Origin: Clostridium sp.
GTDB lineage: Bacteria > Bacillota > Clostridia > Lachnospirales > Lachnospiraceae
Direction of reading: 5' to 3'
Assembly: GCA_021770825.1 (NCBI GenBank)
Contig: JAETQD010000019.1
Coordinates: forward strand, 1 to 64,000
Length of the DNA stretch: 64,000 bases
Of the stretch, positions 8,568 through 17,887 are shown in pieces (position 1 is the first letter of the stretch; the number at the start of each line of letters is the position of its first letter). A model generated the notes under the pieces. That model saw only the letters and a program-made list of their open reading frames with translations, had not been told where the DNA came from and did not search any database. The position numbers and the translations under genes are program-made.

Positions 8568-9560
8568 ATGGAGGAATGGAGCAGAAAACGTCTGGATGTG
8601 CGGACGGACCTGGCGGTGGAGGAGAGGGAGAGCTTTCCGGGGGACGGGGGCGAGGTTTCCGGTGTGGTGCTCAGGGAATGGAAAAAGAAAGAAAAGGGAA
8701 TCCATATGACAGAGGTAATCATAAAAAACGAGGAAGGGGCAAAAAACATGGGAAAACCCATGGGAACCTATCTGACCCTGGAGGCGGCTGCCCTGGCAAA
8801 AAAGGATGAGGATTTCCACGAAGAGATTGTATCGGAGCTTTCCGATCTGATCGGAAATCTTTTGAAGCGCCATGGAATTCGGACCGGGGGAACGGAAACG
8901 GAGCCGTCCTCCATTCTGGTGGTGGGACTTGGAAACCAGGGAGCCACGCCCGATGCCCTGGGCCCAAAGGTGCTGGAGCATCTGATGATGACCAGGCATC
9001 TGAGCCTGGAATACGGAACGGAATTCTGCCAAAGAAACGGATATCCGGTTCTCAGCGGAATCACTCCGGGCGTCATGGCACAGACGGGAATGGAGACCTC
9101 AGAGATCATAAAGGGTGTTATCGGGGAGACGAAGCCGGATGCAGTGATCGTGGTGGACGCTCTGGCAGCCAGAAGTATCCACCGTCTGGGGGTGACCATC
9201 CAGCTTTCCGACACGGGAATTCATCCCGGTTCCGGCGTGGGAAACCACAGAAACAGCCTGACGGAGGAGACCCTGGGGATTCCGGTGTTTGCCATCGGCG
9301 TTCCCACCGTGGTGGGGGCTGCGGCCATTGTCCACGATACGGTGGGCGCCATGGTGGAGGTCCTGAAGCGGGAATCCGGTACCAGACGGTACGGGGATTT
9401 TGTGGAGGGGATGGAGCCGGAGGAACAGTATGAGCTGATCCGGGAGATTTTAGAGCCGCAGTTCGGTCCCATGTATGTGACGCCCCACAACATTGACGAG
9501 CGGGTGGAAAATTTGAGCTTTACCATTTCGGAGGCCATTCACAAAGCCCTGTTTCAGTGA
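8568..9560 (+). CDS. gpr: GPR germination protease
   Basis: Spore protease that degrades small acid-soluble spore proteins at germination; made as a zymogen in the forespore. 330 residues. The propeptide region RLDVRTDLAVEERE resembles the SASP cleavage sequence. The core carries VVGLGNQGATPDALGP and VIVVDALAARSIHRLG, which hold the two aspartates thought to be catalytic in this unusual aspartic-type protease. GIHPGSGVGNHR and VGVPTVV-like strands follow. I chose ATG 8568, preceded by AAAGGAG, over the in-frame upstream ATG at 8478 that lies in the rpsT promoter. Direct marker that the organism forms endospores; spoIIP follows. Confidence 0.95.
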   Translation: MEEWSRKRLDVRTDLAVEERESFPGDGGEVSGVVLREWKKKEKGIHMTEVIIKNEEGAKNMGKPMGTYLTLEAAALAKKDEDFHEEIVSELSDLIGNLLKRHGIRTGGTETEPSSILVVGLGNQGATPDALGPKVLEHLMMTRHLSLEYGTEFCQRNGYPVLSGITPGVMAQTGMETSEIIKGVIGETKPDAVIVVDALAARSIHRLGVTIQLSDTGIHPGSGVGNHRNSLTEETLGIPVFAIGVPTVVGAAAIVHDTVGAMVEVLKRESGTRRYGDFVEGMEPEEQYELIREILEPQFGPMYVTPHNIDERVENLSFTISEAIHKALFQ

Positions 9561-9615
9561 TGAATTTCCGGTGTCCCACATAGAATAAAATAACAGTAAG
9601 GTGCGGGCGGAAGGC

Positions 9616-10857
9616 ATGAGGAGAAAATGGTACTACTGGAAACAGACCCTTAGGGCGAACCGCCCGTTTTTTATGATGGTTACAGGAATCCTGGCGGGTT
9701 TTGCCATCCTGTTAAGCCGCAGGGAGGCCATCGGCAGCGCAGTCTGGGAATGGTTTCGGATTTATGGTGTCCAGGCTGCGGGCCACGCCATGGAGGAATG
9801 GTTTCCGCCTCTAAAAAAGGAAGGAAGCGGGGCCTTTGGCCTCTTGGGGGAAAAGCCCGTTTTGTTTTCTTTTCTGGAGGAGATGGCCCTGAGCTCCGAA
9901 TGCTTTGAGGACCCGGCGTATGAGAAAATGCTGGCCAGGAGGTGGGAAGAGGAGCGTTCCCGGGAAAAGGAAGCCGAAATAGTTCCTGAGACGGAATATG
10001 CCGCAAAGAATGCCGAAACCCAGGCGGCCAATGGGGACGAAAAAGAATCAGAGCCTGCCGGGGAGGTCATCGCCAGAAAGCCTGTGAGCCAAGGTATCAT
10101 CCGGGAAAAGCTGGCAGACTACGATTATATGATGAAGAACTTTTACAGCGTCCATCCCACCACCACGGCCGGACGGGATTTGATGAATGCGGAGGAATTC
10201 CTGTCCATGGACCTTTCCCTGGAAGCGGATGCCGGGAATCCGCAGATTCTCATTTACCATACCCACTCCCAGGAGGAGTTTTCCGACTATCCCCAAAATC
10301 CTTCGGCCACCATCGTGGGCGTGGGAGAGTATCTTGCAGAGCTTCTGGAAGCCAAAGGATACCGGGTGATTTATGACACCAGCATCTATGATTTTAAGGA
10401 CGGAAAGCTGGACAGAAGCCAGGCCTATACATATGCTCTGGATGGGATCACGGGGATTCTCCAGAAATATCCGTCCATTGAGGTGGTTCTGGATATTCAC
10501 CGGGACGGTGTGGCCGAGGGAACCAGACTGGTGACGGAGATAAACGGAAAACCCACAGCCCAGATCATGTTTTTCAACGGAACCTCCCAGACCCCGGACG
10601 GCCCCATTGAATATCTGCCCAATCCAAACCGGGACGCCAATCTGGCTTTCAGCTTTCAGATGCAGCTAAAGGCAGCCGAACAGTATCCCGGCTTCACCAG
10701 AAAAATATATTTAAAAGGACTCCGCTACAACCAGCATGTGCGTGCCCGCACAGCCCTGGTTGAAGTCGGAGCCCAGACCAATACATATGAGGAGGCAAGG
10801 AACGCCATGGAGCCCCTTTCGGAGCTTCTCCATGGGGTTTTAAAGGGAGAAGATTAA
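9616..10857 (+). CDS. spoIIP: Stage II sporulation protein P
   Basis: Membrane-anchored peptidoglycan amidase/endopeptidase of the SpoIIDMP complex that thins septal wall and drives engulfment. About 413 residues: one N-terminal membrane segment (FFMMVTGILAGFAILL), an acidic linker, then the SpoIIP catalytic domain. That domain has the conserved ILIYHTHSQEEF (about residue 210), VVLDIHRDG, NPNRDANLAFS and the C-terminal VEVGAQTNTYEEA. The two His-containing motifs are the expected zinc/catalytic sites. ATG 9616 is chosen; GTG 9601 is an alternative. The gene directly follows gpr, the usual clostridial order. Its stop codon overlaps that of the convergent MATE gene. Confidence 0.95.
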   Translation: MRRKWYYWKQTLRANRPFFMMVTGILAGFAILLSRREAIGSAVWEWFRIYGVQAAGHAMEEWFPPLKKEGSGAFGLLGEKPVLFSFLEEMALSSECFEDPAYEKMLARRWEEERSREKEAEIVPETEYAAKNAETQAANGDEKESEPAGEVIARKPVSQGIIREKLADYDYMMKNFYSVHPTTTAGRDLMNAEEFLSMDLSLEADAGNPQILIYHTHSQEEFSDYPQNPSATIVGVGEYLAELLEAKGYRVIYDTSIYDFKDGKLDRSQAYTYALDGITGILQKYPSIEVVLDIHRDGVAEGTRLVTEINGKPTAQIMFFNGTSQTPDGPIEYLPNPNRDANLAFSFQMQLKAAEQYPGFTRKIYLKGLRYNQHVRARTALVEVGAQTNTYEEARNAMEPLSELLHGVLKGED

Positions 10858-12209
10858 TGAATTTTCTTCTCCCAGCCGCTGAATTTGTAGTACAGCCATG
10901 TGAGAAGGGAGCAGACAATCCATCCGGCCGGATATCCAAGGCCCACGGTGTAGGGATTGTTCATGACTCTTGTGATCAGGTATAAGTAAATCTGGCGGAA
11001 CAGCACATAGGAAAGCAGCATGATGACCATGGGTGTTTTGGCATCGCCGATTCCGCGGAGGGTTCCGGCATAAACCTGTGTGACGCAGGCGGTAATGGTG
11101 AAAAATACGCAGAGCCGTAAAAACAGGGTTCCGTAGTAGAGAACCTCCGGATCCCGGTTAAAGAGGGATACCATGGTGGGTGCGAACAGCCAGATCACGC
11201 ATGCAGAGCAGAAGATGATGCTCACGGAAAGAATCAGGGCCGTGTTGGAGCCCTGCTTGGCCCGCTTGACGTTTTTGGCGCCGATGTTCTGGCTTACAAA
11301 TGTGGTGGCCGCCTGGGACATGCTCTGAAGCGGCAGGAAAATGAACTGGTCAATCTTTGTGTAGCAGCTCCATCCGGCCATGCAGGAGGAGCCGAAGCTG
11401 TTGATGTAGGACTGGACATAAACATTGGAGAAGGAGGTTACGGACTGCTGGAGTCCAGTGGGAAAGCCCACAATGAGAATCTGTTTTAACATTGCTTTGT
11501 CAATGCAGATATCCTTCCACACAAAGCCGTAATTGTCCCTGGTTCTGGTGAGAATGAAAAGAACCAGAATGGCCGAGATGAACTGGGCCAGGATGGTTGC
11601 ATAGGCTACGCCGGCAATCCCCAGATGGAAGGAGATTACAAATAAAAGATCGAGGCCGATATTCAAAAAGCTGGAAAAGATTAAGAACATCAAAGGTCTT
11701 CTGGTATCGCCCACAGCCCTTAAAATGGCGCTTCCCATGTTGTAAATGAGGAGTCCGGAAACACCGGAGAAATAGATCCGGAGATATACGGAGGCTTCCG
11801 GCAGCACATCGTCAGGGGTAGCCATGAACCGTAAAAGAAAGGGGGATAAGTATACGCCCAGAGCCGTGCAGAGCACACCGGAGATGAAGGTCAGAGTCAG
11901 GGTGGTTTCCACTGCCAGATGAAGCTTTCCATCGTCATGGGCTCCGTAATAGCGGCTGATGATAACACCGGCTCCGATGGAGAGTCCATTGAAAAACATG
12001 ATGATGGTGTTGATAATATTTGTGGTGGAGCCGACGGCGGCCAGCGCCTGGGTTCCCACAAAGTTTCCCACAACCAGGATATCCACAGTATTGTATAGCT
12101 GTTGGAACAGGTTCCCCAATAGCAGCGGAACTGCAAAGGAAATCAGCAGCCGGATGATGGAACCGGAGGTCATGTCAACGGCTCCGGTTTTTGCTTTGGT
12201 CTGATACAT
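10854..12209 (-). CDS. MATE family efflux transporter
   Basis: Multidrug and toxin extrusion transporter of 451 residues with about 12 membrane helices in two MatE halves. The opening MTSGSIIRLLISFAVPLLLGNLFQQLYNTVDILVVGNFVG is typical of the NorM/DinF-like clostridial group (shown here only as the general pattern MTxGxI...PxLLGNLFQQLYN). It exports cationic compounds in exchange for Na+ or H+; the substrate is unknown. GGGAGGA lies 7 bases before the ATG. It has its own promoter. It ends tail-to-tail with spoIIP with a 4-base overlap and no terminator between. Confidence 0.93.
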   Translation of the reverse strand: MYQTKAKTGAVDMTSGSIIRLLISFAVPLLLGNLFQQLYNTVDILVVGNFVGTQALAAVGSTTNIINTIIMFFNGLSIGAGVIISRYYGAHDDGKLHLAVETTLTLTFISGVLCTALGVYLSPFLLRFMATPDDVLPEASVYLRIYFSGVSGLLIYNMGSAILRAVGDTRRPLMFLIFSSFLNIGLDLLFVISFHLGIAGVAYATILAQFISAILVLFILTRTRDNYGFVWKDICIDKAMLKQILIVGFPTGLQQSVTSFSNVYVQSYINSFGSSCMAGWSCYTKIDQFIFLPLQSMSQAATTFVSQNIGAKNVKRAKQGSNTALILSVSIIFCSACVIWLFAPTMVSLFNRDPEVLYYGTLFLRLCVFFTITACVTQVYAGTLRGIGDAKTPMVIMLLSYVLFRQIYLYLITRVMNNPYTVGLGYPAGWIVCSLLTWLYYKFSGWEKKIH

Positions 12210-12241
12210 GCATAATCCTCCCGATTTTAGTCTATTCTAAT

Positions 12242-12270
12242 AGTCTAAAACGGATGGAAGTATTTGTCAA
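12242..12270 (-). promoter_or_regulatory. Sigma-A promoter of the MATE gene
   Basis: Minus strand: -35 TTGACA (12270-12265), 17-base spacer, -10 TAGACT (12247-12242), about 33 bases from the start codon. Confidence 0.75.
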
Positions 12271-12310
12271 ATTAATTCCATTTATAACACCTATAAAGAA
12301 AAAGAATAGT

Positions 12311-12357
12311 AAAAAACAGACGCAAAACGGCCGTATCCGGAAACCGCTTGCGTCTGT
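12311..12357 (-). terminator. Minus-strand intrinsic terminator upstream of the MATE promoter
   Basis: A 10-bp stem (ACAGACGCAA / TTGCGTCTGT) with a 22-base loop. Read on the minus strand it is followed by T6. It lies between lepA and the MATE promoter, where no minus-strand gene ends. It may insulate the MATE gene from antisense transcription, or fold in the lepA leader. Confidence 0.6.
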
Positions 12358-12414
12358 GGGAAAAAAATGATATATTTGGGTGTAAGTAATTATTAAGAGA
12401 AAAGAGGAAAACCA

Positions 12415-14229
12415 ATGGCAACTGTTGACCAGAGCAAAATCAGAAATTTTTGTATCATCGCCCATATTGACCATGGTAAGTCAACCCTTGCAGACAGAAT
12501 TATAGAGATGACAGGCCTCCTCACAAGCCGGGAGATGCAGGCCCAGGTGCTTGACAATATGGATCTGGAAAGGGAGAGAGGAATCACCATCAAATCCCAG
12601 GCAGTCCGCACCGTATATAAGGCAAAGGATGGGGAGGAATATATTTTTAACCTCATTGACACTCCCGGACATGTGGACTTTAACTATGAGGTGTCCAGAA
12701 GTCTGGCGGCCTGTGACGGAGCCATTCTGGTGGTGGATGCGGCCCAGGGAATTGAAGCCCAGACGCTGGCCAACGTTTATCTGGCTCTTGACCATAACCT
12801 GGATGTGTTCCCGGTGATCAATAAAATTGACCTCCCAAGCGCCGAGCCTGACCGGGTGGCCGATGAAATTGAGGATGTGATCGGACTGGAAGCCCATGAC
12901 GCTCCGCGGATTTCCGCCAAGGTGGGCTTAAATATTGAAGATGTGCTGGAATCCATTGTCACAAAGATTCCCGCACCCGATGGAGATCCGGACGCTCCCC
13001 TTCAGGCGCTGATCTTTGACTCCCTTTACGACTCCTACCGGGGGGTCATCGTATTCTGCCGGATTAAGGAGGGAACCGTAAGAAAGGGAACCCCCATTAA
13101 AATGATGGCCACAGGGGCCTCCTACGATGTGGTGGAGGTGGGATATTTCGGCGCAGGCCAGTTTATCCCCTGTGACGAGCTTTCCGCCGGAATGGTGGGC
13201 TACGTCACCGCCAGCATCAAAAACGTGAAGGATACCCGGGTCGGCGACACCATCACAGACCGTTCCAACCCCTGTAAGGAACCCCTTCCCGGCTATAAAA
13301 AGGTAACGCCCATGGTTTACTGCGGCCTGTATCCGGCCGACGGCGCCAAGTATCCGGAGCTGAGGGATGCCCTGGAAAAGCTTCAGTTAAACGACGCATC
13401 CCTGTTCTTTGAACCGGAAACTTCCGTGGCCCTGGGCTTTGGTTTCCGCTGCGGTTTCCTTGGACTTTTGCATCTGGAAATTATCCAGGAACGTCTGGAG
13501 AGGGAATACAACCTGGACCTGGTGACCACGGCTCCCAGCGTTGTATACCGTGTCCATAAAACCAACGGGGAGGTCATTGAACTGACCAACCCCACCAACA
13601 TGCCGGACCCGTCAGAAATCGACTTTATGGAGGAGCCCATTGTCAGCGCTGAAATCATGGTGACCACGGAATTTGTGGGCGCCATCATGAAGCTGTGCCA
13701 GGAGCGCCGCGGCGTATATCTGGGGATGGAATATATGGAAGCCACAAGAGCTCTGTTAAAGTACGAGCTTCCGCTAAATGAGATCATTTACGACTTTTTT
13801 GACGCCTTAAAGTCCCGGTCACGGGGATATGCATCCTTTGATTATGAGCTTAAGGGCTATGAGCAGTCCCAGCTTGTGAAACTGGACATCCTCATCAACC
13901 GGGAAGAGGTGGATGCCCTGTCCTTTATCGTGTTTGAAGGCTCTGCCTATGAGCGGGGAAGAAAGATGTGTGAGAAGTTAAAGGATGAGATTCCGCGCCA
14001 TCTGTTTGAAATTCCCATTCAGGCGGCTGTGGGCGGCAAGATCATTGCCCGTGAGACGGTGAAGGCTGTCCGCAAGGACGTGCTGGCCAAGTGCTATGGC
14101 GGCGATATCACACGTAAGAAGAAACTTCTGGAAAAGCAGAAGGAAGGAAAGAAGAGAATGCGCCAGATCGGAAATGTGGAAATTCCGCAGAAGGCGTTTA
14201 TGAGTGTACTGAAACTGGATGAAGAGTAA
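12415..14229 (+). CDS. lepA: Elongation factor 4 (LepA)
   Basis: Ribosome-associated GTPase of 604 residues that acts in translation and subunit biogenesis under stress. G1 [10 protein letters not shown]2 region RGITIKSQ, G3 DTPGHVDF and G4 [12 protein letters not shown] are all present. Domain II, the EF-G-like domains ([14 protein letters not shown]) and the LepA-specific C-terminal domain ([29 protein letters not shown] region, basic tail) follow. Full length. AGAGGA precedes the ATG. The intergenic leader of about 200 bases carries the MATE promoter on the other strand; a clear lepA promoter was not identified. Confidence 0.97.
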   Translation: MATVDQSKIRNFCIIAHIDHGKSTLADRIIEMTGLLTSREMQAQVLDNMDLERERGITIKSQAVRTVYKAKDGEEYIFNLIDTPGHVDFNYEVSRSLAACDGAILVVDAAQGIEAQTLANVYLALDHNLDVFPVINKIDLPSAEPDRVADEIEDVIGLEAHDAPRISAKVGLNIEDVLESIVTKIPAPDGDPDAPLQALIFDSLYDSYRGVIVFCRIKEGTVRKGTPIKMMATGASYDVVEVGYFGAGQFIPCDELSAGMVGYVTASIKNVKDTRVGDTITDRSNPCKEPLPGYKKVTPMVYCGLYPADGAKYPELRDALEKLQLNDASLFFEPETSVALGFGFRCGFLGLLHLEIIQERLEREYNLDLVTTAPSVVYRVHKTNGEVIELTNPTNMPDPSEIDFMEEPIVSAEIMVTTEFVGAIMKLCQERRGVYLGMEYMEATRALLKYELPLNEIIYDFFDALKSRSRGYASFDYELKGYEQSQLVKLDILINREEVDALSFIVFEGSAYERGRKMCEKLKDEIPRHLFEIPIQAAVGGKIIARETVKAVRKDVLAKCYGGDITRKKKLLEKQKEGKKRMRQIGNVEIPQKAFMSVLKLDEE

Positions 14230-14235
14230 AAAGAA

Positions 14236-14278
14236 GAGACCGCCTGCCGTGAGAAACCGTGGCAGAGTGGTCTCGCTT
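14236..14278 (+). terminator. Hairpin after lepA
   Basis: GAGACC...GGTCTC and CTGCC...GGCAG pair into an imperfect stem over 14236-14274, followed by only GCTTT. A weak terminator or a transcript-stability hairpin; read-through into the Nudix gene is likely. Confidence 0.55.
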
Positions 14279-14313
14279 TGGGCATGGCCCTTTTGGCTTG
14301 CGGGAGGAATAAG

Positions 14314-15333
14314 ATGAAACTGACTACCTTGTGTTATCTGGAGCAGGATGAAAAATACCTGATGCTGCACCGTATCAGCAAAAAACAGGATGTGAATAAG
14401 GACAAATGGATTGGAATCGGCGGAAAGTTTGAGTTTGGAGAAAGCCCGGAGGACTGTCTTTTGAGGGAAGCCCTGGAGGAAACCGGCTACCGGCTCACAA
14501 GTTACAGGCTCCGCGGCGTTGTGACCTTCCTGTTTAACGAGGAAGAGGCCGAGTACATGTTCCTTTATACGGCCGATGGCTTTGAGGGGGAGCCTATTCC
14601 CTGCAATGAGGGAACCCTGGAATGGGTCTCCAAGGAGGAGATTGACGGGCTTAATTTATGGGAAGGGGACAGGATTTTCTTTGAACTGCTTAAGGAAAAT
14701 GCCCCGTTCTTTTCCCTGAAGCTTCATTACCTGGGCAACCGTCTTTCGGAGGCGGTTCTTGACGGAACTCCCATGGAGCTTCTGGATGTGTTAGACGAAG
14801 ACGGCGAGCCATCGGGTCTTGTGAGGGAGCGGACCATGGTCCATATGCGGGGCGATTACCACAGAACCAGCCACGTGTGGGTGGTGCGAAAGAGAATGGA
14901 CGGCGGATATGACCTGCTGCTGCAAAAAAGAAGTGCCACAAAGGATTCCTTTGCCGGATGCTACGATATTTCCAGTGCAGGACATATCCCCGCCGGAGCG
15001 GATTACAGGGAATCGGCCATACGGGAACTAAATGAGGAACTGGGGATTTCGGCGGCCCCGGAGGACCTTCGTTATATCGGCTTCCACGATGGACGGTATG
15101 AAGGGACTTTTGACGGGCAGCTGTTTAAAAACCATGAACGAAGCGCCGTATTCCTTTATGAACAACCGGTGGATGAGACTGCCCTTACATTACAGGAATC
15201 GGAGGTGGAATCGGTTCGCTGGATGGAACTTCATGAAATCGAACGGGCGGCCAGGGAAAAACGCCCCAATTTTTGCCTGTTTCAGGATGAAATAGAACTT
15301 TTGATTTCCCATCTGGAAGGCAGGGGGAAGTAG
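14314..15333 (+). CDS. Double Nudix hydrolase (MutT-like plus IDI-like domain)
   Basis: Two Nudix domains in one chain of 339 residues. Domain 1 (about 1-150) has a full Nudix box at 37-59: G37, E43 and REALEETGY match GX5EX7REUXEEXGU, as in 8-oxo-dGTP diphosphatases. Domain 2 (about 155-330) resembles the isopentenyl-diphosphate isomerase-type Nudix group (LDEDGEPSGLVRERTMVH, HVWVV, LLLQKRS, YDISSAGH). Its box at 223-245 keeps RELNEELGI but has Ala in place of the first Glu. Start at ATG 14314 follows GGGAGGAATAAG; the upstream ATG at 14278 lies in the lepA hairpin region. Substrates unknown; domain 1 may clean oxidised nucleotides. Confidence 0.88.
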   Translation: MKLTTLCYLEQDEKYLMLHRISKKQDVNKDKWIGIGGKFEFGESPEDCLLREALEETGYRLTSYRLRGVVTFLFNEEEAEYMFLYTADGFEGEPIPCNEGTLEWVSKEEIDGLNLWEGDRIFFELLKENAPFFSLKLHYLGNRLSEAVLDGTPMELLDVLDEDGEPSGLVRERTMVHMRGDYHRTSHVWVVRKRMDGGYDLLLQKRSATKDSFAGCYDISSAGHIPAGADYRESAIRELNEELGISAAPEDLRYIGFHDGRYEGTFDGQLFKNHERSAVFLYEQPVDETALTLQESEVESVRWMELHEIERAAREKRPNFCLFQDEIELLISHLEGRGK

Positions 15334-15339
15334 GGCTGT

Positions 15340-16485
15340 ATGGAGACCATGGAATTGTATGTTCATATCCCATTTTGTATAAAAAAATGCAATTACTGCG
15401 ATTTTTTATCCTTCCCGCAGGGGGAAGAAATCCAGAGGCAGTATGTGGACAAGCTTCTGGAAGAAATCCGGACCGTGAGCAGTGGATATAAGGACCGCCA
15501 GGTTTCCTCCATATTTGTGGGAGGCGGTACGCCGTCGGTTCTTCCCGGGGCATGGATGGAGGAAATTTTTGCATATTTAAGAAGATATTTTAATATAGAA
15601 GAAACAGCGGAAATCTCCATGGAGGCAAACCCCGGAACCGTATCGGAAGAAAAGCTCACAGCTTATAAAAAGGCGGGAATCAACCGTTTAAGCTTTGGCC
15701 TTCAGTCGGCCAATGACGGGGAGCTTCGGGCTCTGGGGAGAATCCATACCTATGGGGAATTTCTGGAAAGCTTTCGCCTGGCCAGAGCCGCGGGCTTTCA
15801 GAATATCAATGTGGATTTAATGTGTGCTCTTCCGGGACAGACGGTGGAGAGCTTCATGGAAACCCTGGAAAAGACGGCAGATTTAAACCCGGAGCACATT
15901 TCTGCATACAGCCTGATTGTGGAGGAGGGGACTCCTTTTTATGAAATCTATGGCGAGGGACGGGGCCGGGGACTTCTGCCGGATGAGGAAGAGGAGCGGG
16001 AGATGTACCATAGGACCAGGGAATTTTTAAGGTCCAGAGGATATGAGCGGTATGAGATTTCCAACTATGCGAAAAAGGGAAGAGAATGCCGCCATAATGT
16101 GGGATACTGGACCGGGGTTCCCTATCTTGGTCTGGGTCTCGGGGCGTCCTCCTATGTGAACGGGAGGAGGTTTGTCAATGAGAGAGATTTAAAAAAATAC
16201 CTGAACGAAAGCCCGGGAAAGCGTCTGGATGAGGAGGTACTGACAAAAAAGGACATGCAGGAGGAATTTTTCTTTGTGGGCCTTCGCATGGTGCAGGGAG
16301 TTTCCTTAAAGCAGTTTGAAGAAACCTTCGGTGTAACGGCGGAATCCGTGTATCCCGGACTTATGGAACGGTTCGTAAGGGAAGGGGCAGCACTCCTTGA
16401 AGAGGGGCGGTTTAAGCTTACGGAGTACGGGATGGATGTGAGCAATTATGTCATGGCAGAATTTTTACAGGATTCCGGGGAATAA
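15340..16485 (+). CDS. hemW: Radical SAM HemW / coproporphyrinogen III oxidase-like protein
   Basis: Radical SAM protein of 381 residues. The [4Fe-4S] motif CxxxCxxC is CIKKCNYC near residue 13, followed by GGGTPS, MEANPGTV, RLSFGLQS and DLMCALPGQT, then an HemW C-terminal domain. HemW is a haem chaperone, and members are often misnamed as oxygen-independent coproporphyrinogen oxidase, which differs in its N-terminus. The gene starts 6 bases after the Nudix gene. It is common immediately downstream of lepA in Firmicutes, which supports the assignment. An ATG at 15349 is an alternative start. Confidence 0.92.
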   Translation: METMELYVHIPFCIKKCNYCDFLSFPQGEEIQRQYVDKLLEEIRTVSSGYKDRQVSSIFVGGGTPSVLPGAWMEEIFAYLRRYFNIEETAEISMEANPGTVSEEKLTAYKKAGINRLSFGLQSANDGELRALGRIHTYGEFLESFRLARAAGFQNINVDLMCALPGQTVESFMETLEKTADLNPEHISAYSLIVEEGTPFYEIYGEGRGRGLLPDEEEEREMYHRTREFLRSRGYERYEISNYAKKGRECRHNVGYWTGVPYLGLGLGASSYVNGRRFVNERDLKKYLNESPGKRLDEEVLTKKDMQEEFFFVGLRMVQGVSLKQFEETFGVTAESVYPGLMERFVREGAALLEEGRFKLTEYGMDVSNYVMAEFLQDSGE

Positions 16486-16570
16486 ATGTCAAAATACCGT
16501 AAATGGAAGGAAAAGGTTACAAAAAATTTAAATATTTTATACAAAAGTACTATCGAAAAATAAGATTTTG

Positions 16571-16579
16571 TGGTAAAAT
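16571..16579 (+). promoter_or_regulatory. Extended -10 promoter candidate for glgCD
   Basis: TGGTAAAAT fits an extended -10 (TGn-TAAAAT). The matching -35 position is poor. It is about 100 bases upstream of glgC. Confidence 0.45.
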
Positions 16580-16610
16580 GTGCCTAACAGATTTTTTTAA
16601 AAAGCTATGG

Positions 16611-16644
16611 GCAGTGTCTGGACGTTTCTGTGCCTGTACACTGC
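16611..16644 (+). other. Leader hairpin of glgC mRNA
   Basis: GCAGTGT (16611-16617) pairs with ACACTGC (16638-16644), with a 20-base loop. It lies in the 5' leader 35 bases before glgC. No U-run, so it is not a terminator; a regulatory role is unproven. Confidence 0.4.
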
Positions 16645-16678
16645 GGACTGAATCATTATTATTTCAGGGGGAAATATT

Positions 16679-17887
16679 ATGGCAAAAGAAATGATTGCAA
16701 TGCTCCTTGCCGGAGGCCAGGGTTCCCGCCTTTATGCCTTGACCCAGAAGCTGGCAAAACCTGCAGTTCCCTTTGGCGGAAAGTACCGTATCATCGACTT
16801 CCCGTTATCGAACTGTGTAAACTCAGGAATTGATACCGTAGGTATTCTTACCCAGTATCAGCCCATGGTATTAAATGAGTACATAGGAAACGGACAGCCG
16901 TGGGATCTGGACCGTCTCTACGGCGGTGTTCACGTACTCCCGCCCTATCAGCAGGCATCCGGCTCTGACTGGTATAAAGGAACTGCCAATGCCATTTACC
17001 AGAATATTCCGTTTATCGAGAGATACAATCCGGAATATGTTATCATCCTTTCCGGTGACCAGATCTGTAAGCAGGATTACAGCGATTTCTTACGGTTCCA
17101 TAAGGAAAAGAACGCAGAATTCAGCGTTGCCGTTATGGAGGTTCCGTGGGAGGAGGCATCCCGTTTCGGCCTCATGGTTGCAGACGAAAACGACAAGATC
17201 ACAGAATTCCAGGAGAAGCCGAAGAACCCCAAGTCCAACCTGGCTTCCATGGGTATTTATATTTTTAACTGGGATATTTTAAGAAAGTATCTGATTGAGG
17301 ATGAAGCTGATCCCAATTCCGAAAACGATTTCGGAAACAACATTATCCCCAACCTCTTAAAAGATGGCCGCAATATGTATGCATACCACTTTGACGGATA
17401 CTGGAAGGACGTTGGAACCATTTCTTCCTTATGGGAAGCAAATATGGAAGTCCTGGATCCGGAACACAGCGGAATCAACCTGTTCGATGAGAACTGGAAG
17501 ATTTACAGCCGCAACAGCGGTATGACAGGCCATAAGATCAGCAGCACAGGTGTGGTGGAAAACTCCATGATCACAGATGGCTGCCGCATTGACGGACATG
17601 TGAAACACTCCATCCTCTTTGCCGGTGTTAAGGTGGAAGAAGGCGCAGAGGTGGAAGATGCAGTTGTAATGGGCGGTTCCGTAATTAAGGCCGGAGCGGT
17701 TGTGAAGCACTGTATCGTAGCCGAAAACGTAGTGATTGGAAAGAATGCCGTTGTGGGCGCAATGCCATCCGGCGATGAAAAGGGCGTGGCCACCATCGGT
17801 TCCGGCATTCAGATTGGGGACGGTGCCAAGATCGGACCCAATGCCATGATTAATAAAAATGTAGAAGGCGGTGAAGAACAATGGTAA
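16679..17887 (+). CDS. glgC: Glucose-1-phosphate adenylyltransferase, catalytic subunit
   Basis: Makes ADP-glucose from glucose-1-phosphate and ATP, the committed step of glycogen synthesis. 402 residues: the nucleotidyl-transferase domain has [14 protein letters not shown] and [19 protein letters not shown] near the N-terminus, then [12 protein letters not shown] and GLMVADE. A left-handed beta-helix follows, with hexapeptide-like repeats ([27 protein letters not shown]). AGGGGGA precedes the ATG. glgD overlaps by 7 bases, so the two subunits are translationally coupled. Confidence 0.96.
   Translation: MAKEMIAMLLAGGQGSRLYALTQKLAKPAVPFGGKYRIIDFPLSNCVNSGIDTVGILTQYQPMVLNEYIGNGQPWDLDRLYGGVHVLPPYQQASGSDWYKGTANAIYQNIPFIERYNPEYVIILSGDQICKQDYSDFLRFHKEKNAEFSVAVMEVPWEEASRFGLMVADENDKITEFQEKPKNPKSNLASMGIYIFNWDILRKYLIEDEADPNSENDFGNNIIPNLLKDGRNMYAYHFDGYWKDVGTISSLWEANMEVLDPEHSGINLFDENWKIYSRNSGMTGHKISSTGVVENSMITDGCRIDGHVKHSILFAGVKVEEGAEVEDAVVMGGSVIKAGAVVKHCIVAENVVIGKNAVVGAMPSGDEKGVATIGSGIQIGDGAKIGPNAMINKNVEGGEEQW

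Noticed and set aside
12232-12474. Minus-strand open frame of 80 codons over the lepA start and leader
   Set aside because: It crosses the MATE promoter and the hairpin; no Shine-Dalgarno and no recognisable sequence.
16503-16694. Small open frame upstream of glgC as a possible leader peptide
   Set aside because: It overlaps the glgC start out of frame, includes the likely promoter and lacks a ribosome-binding site.
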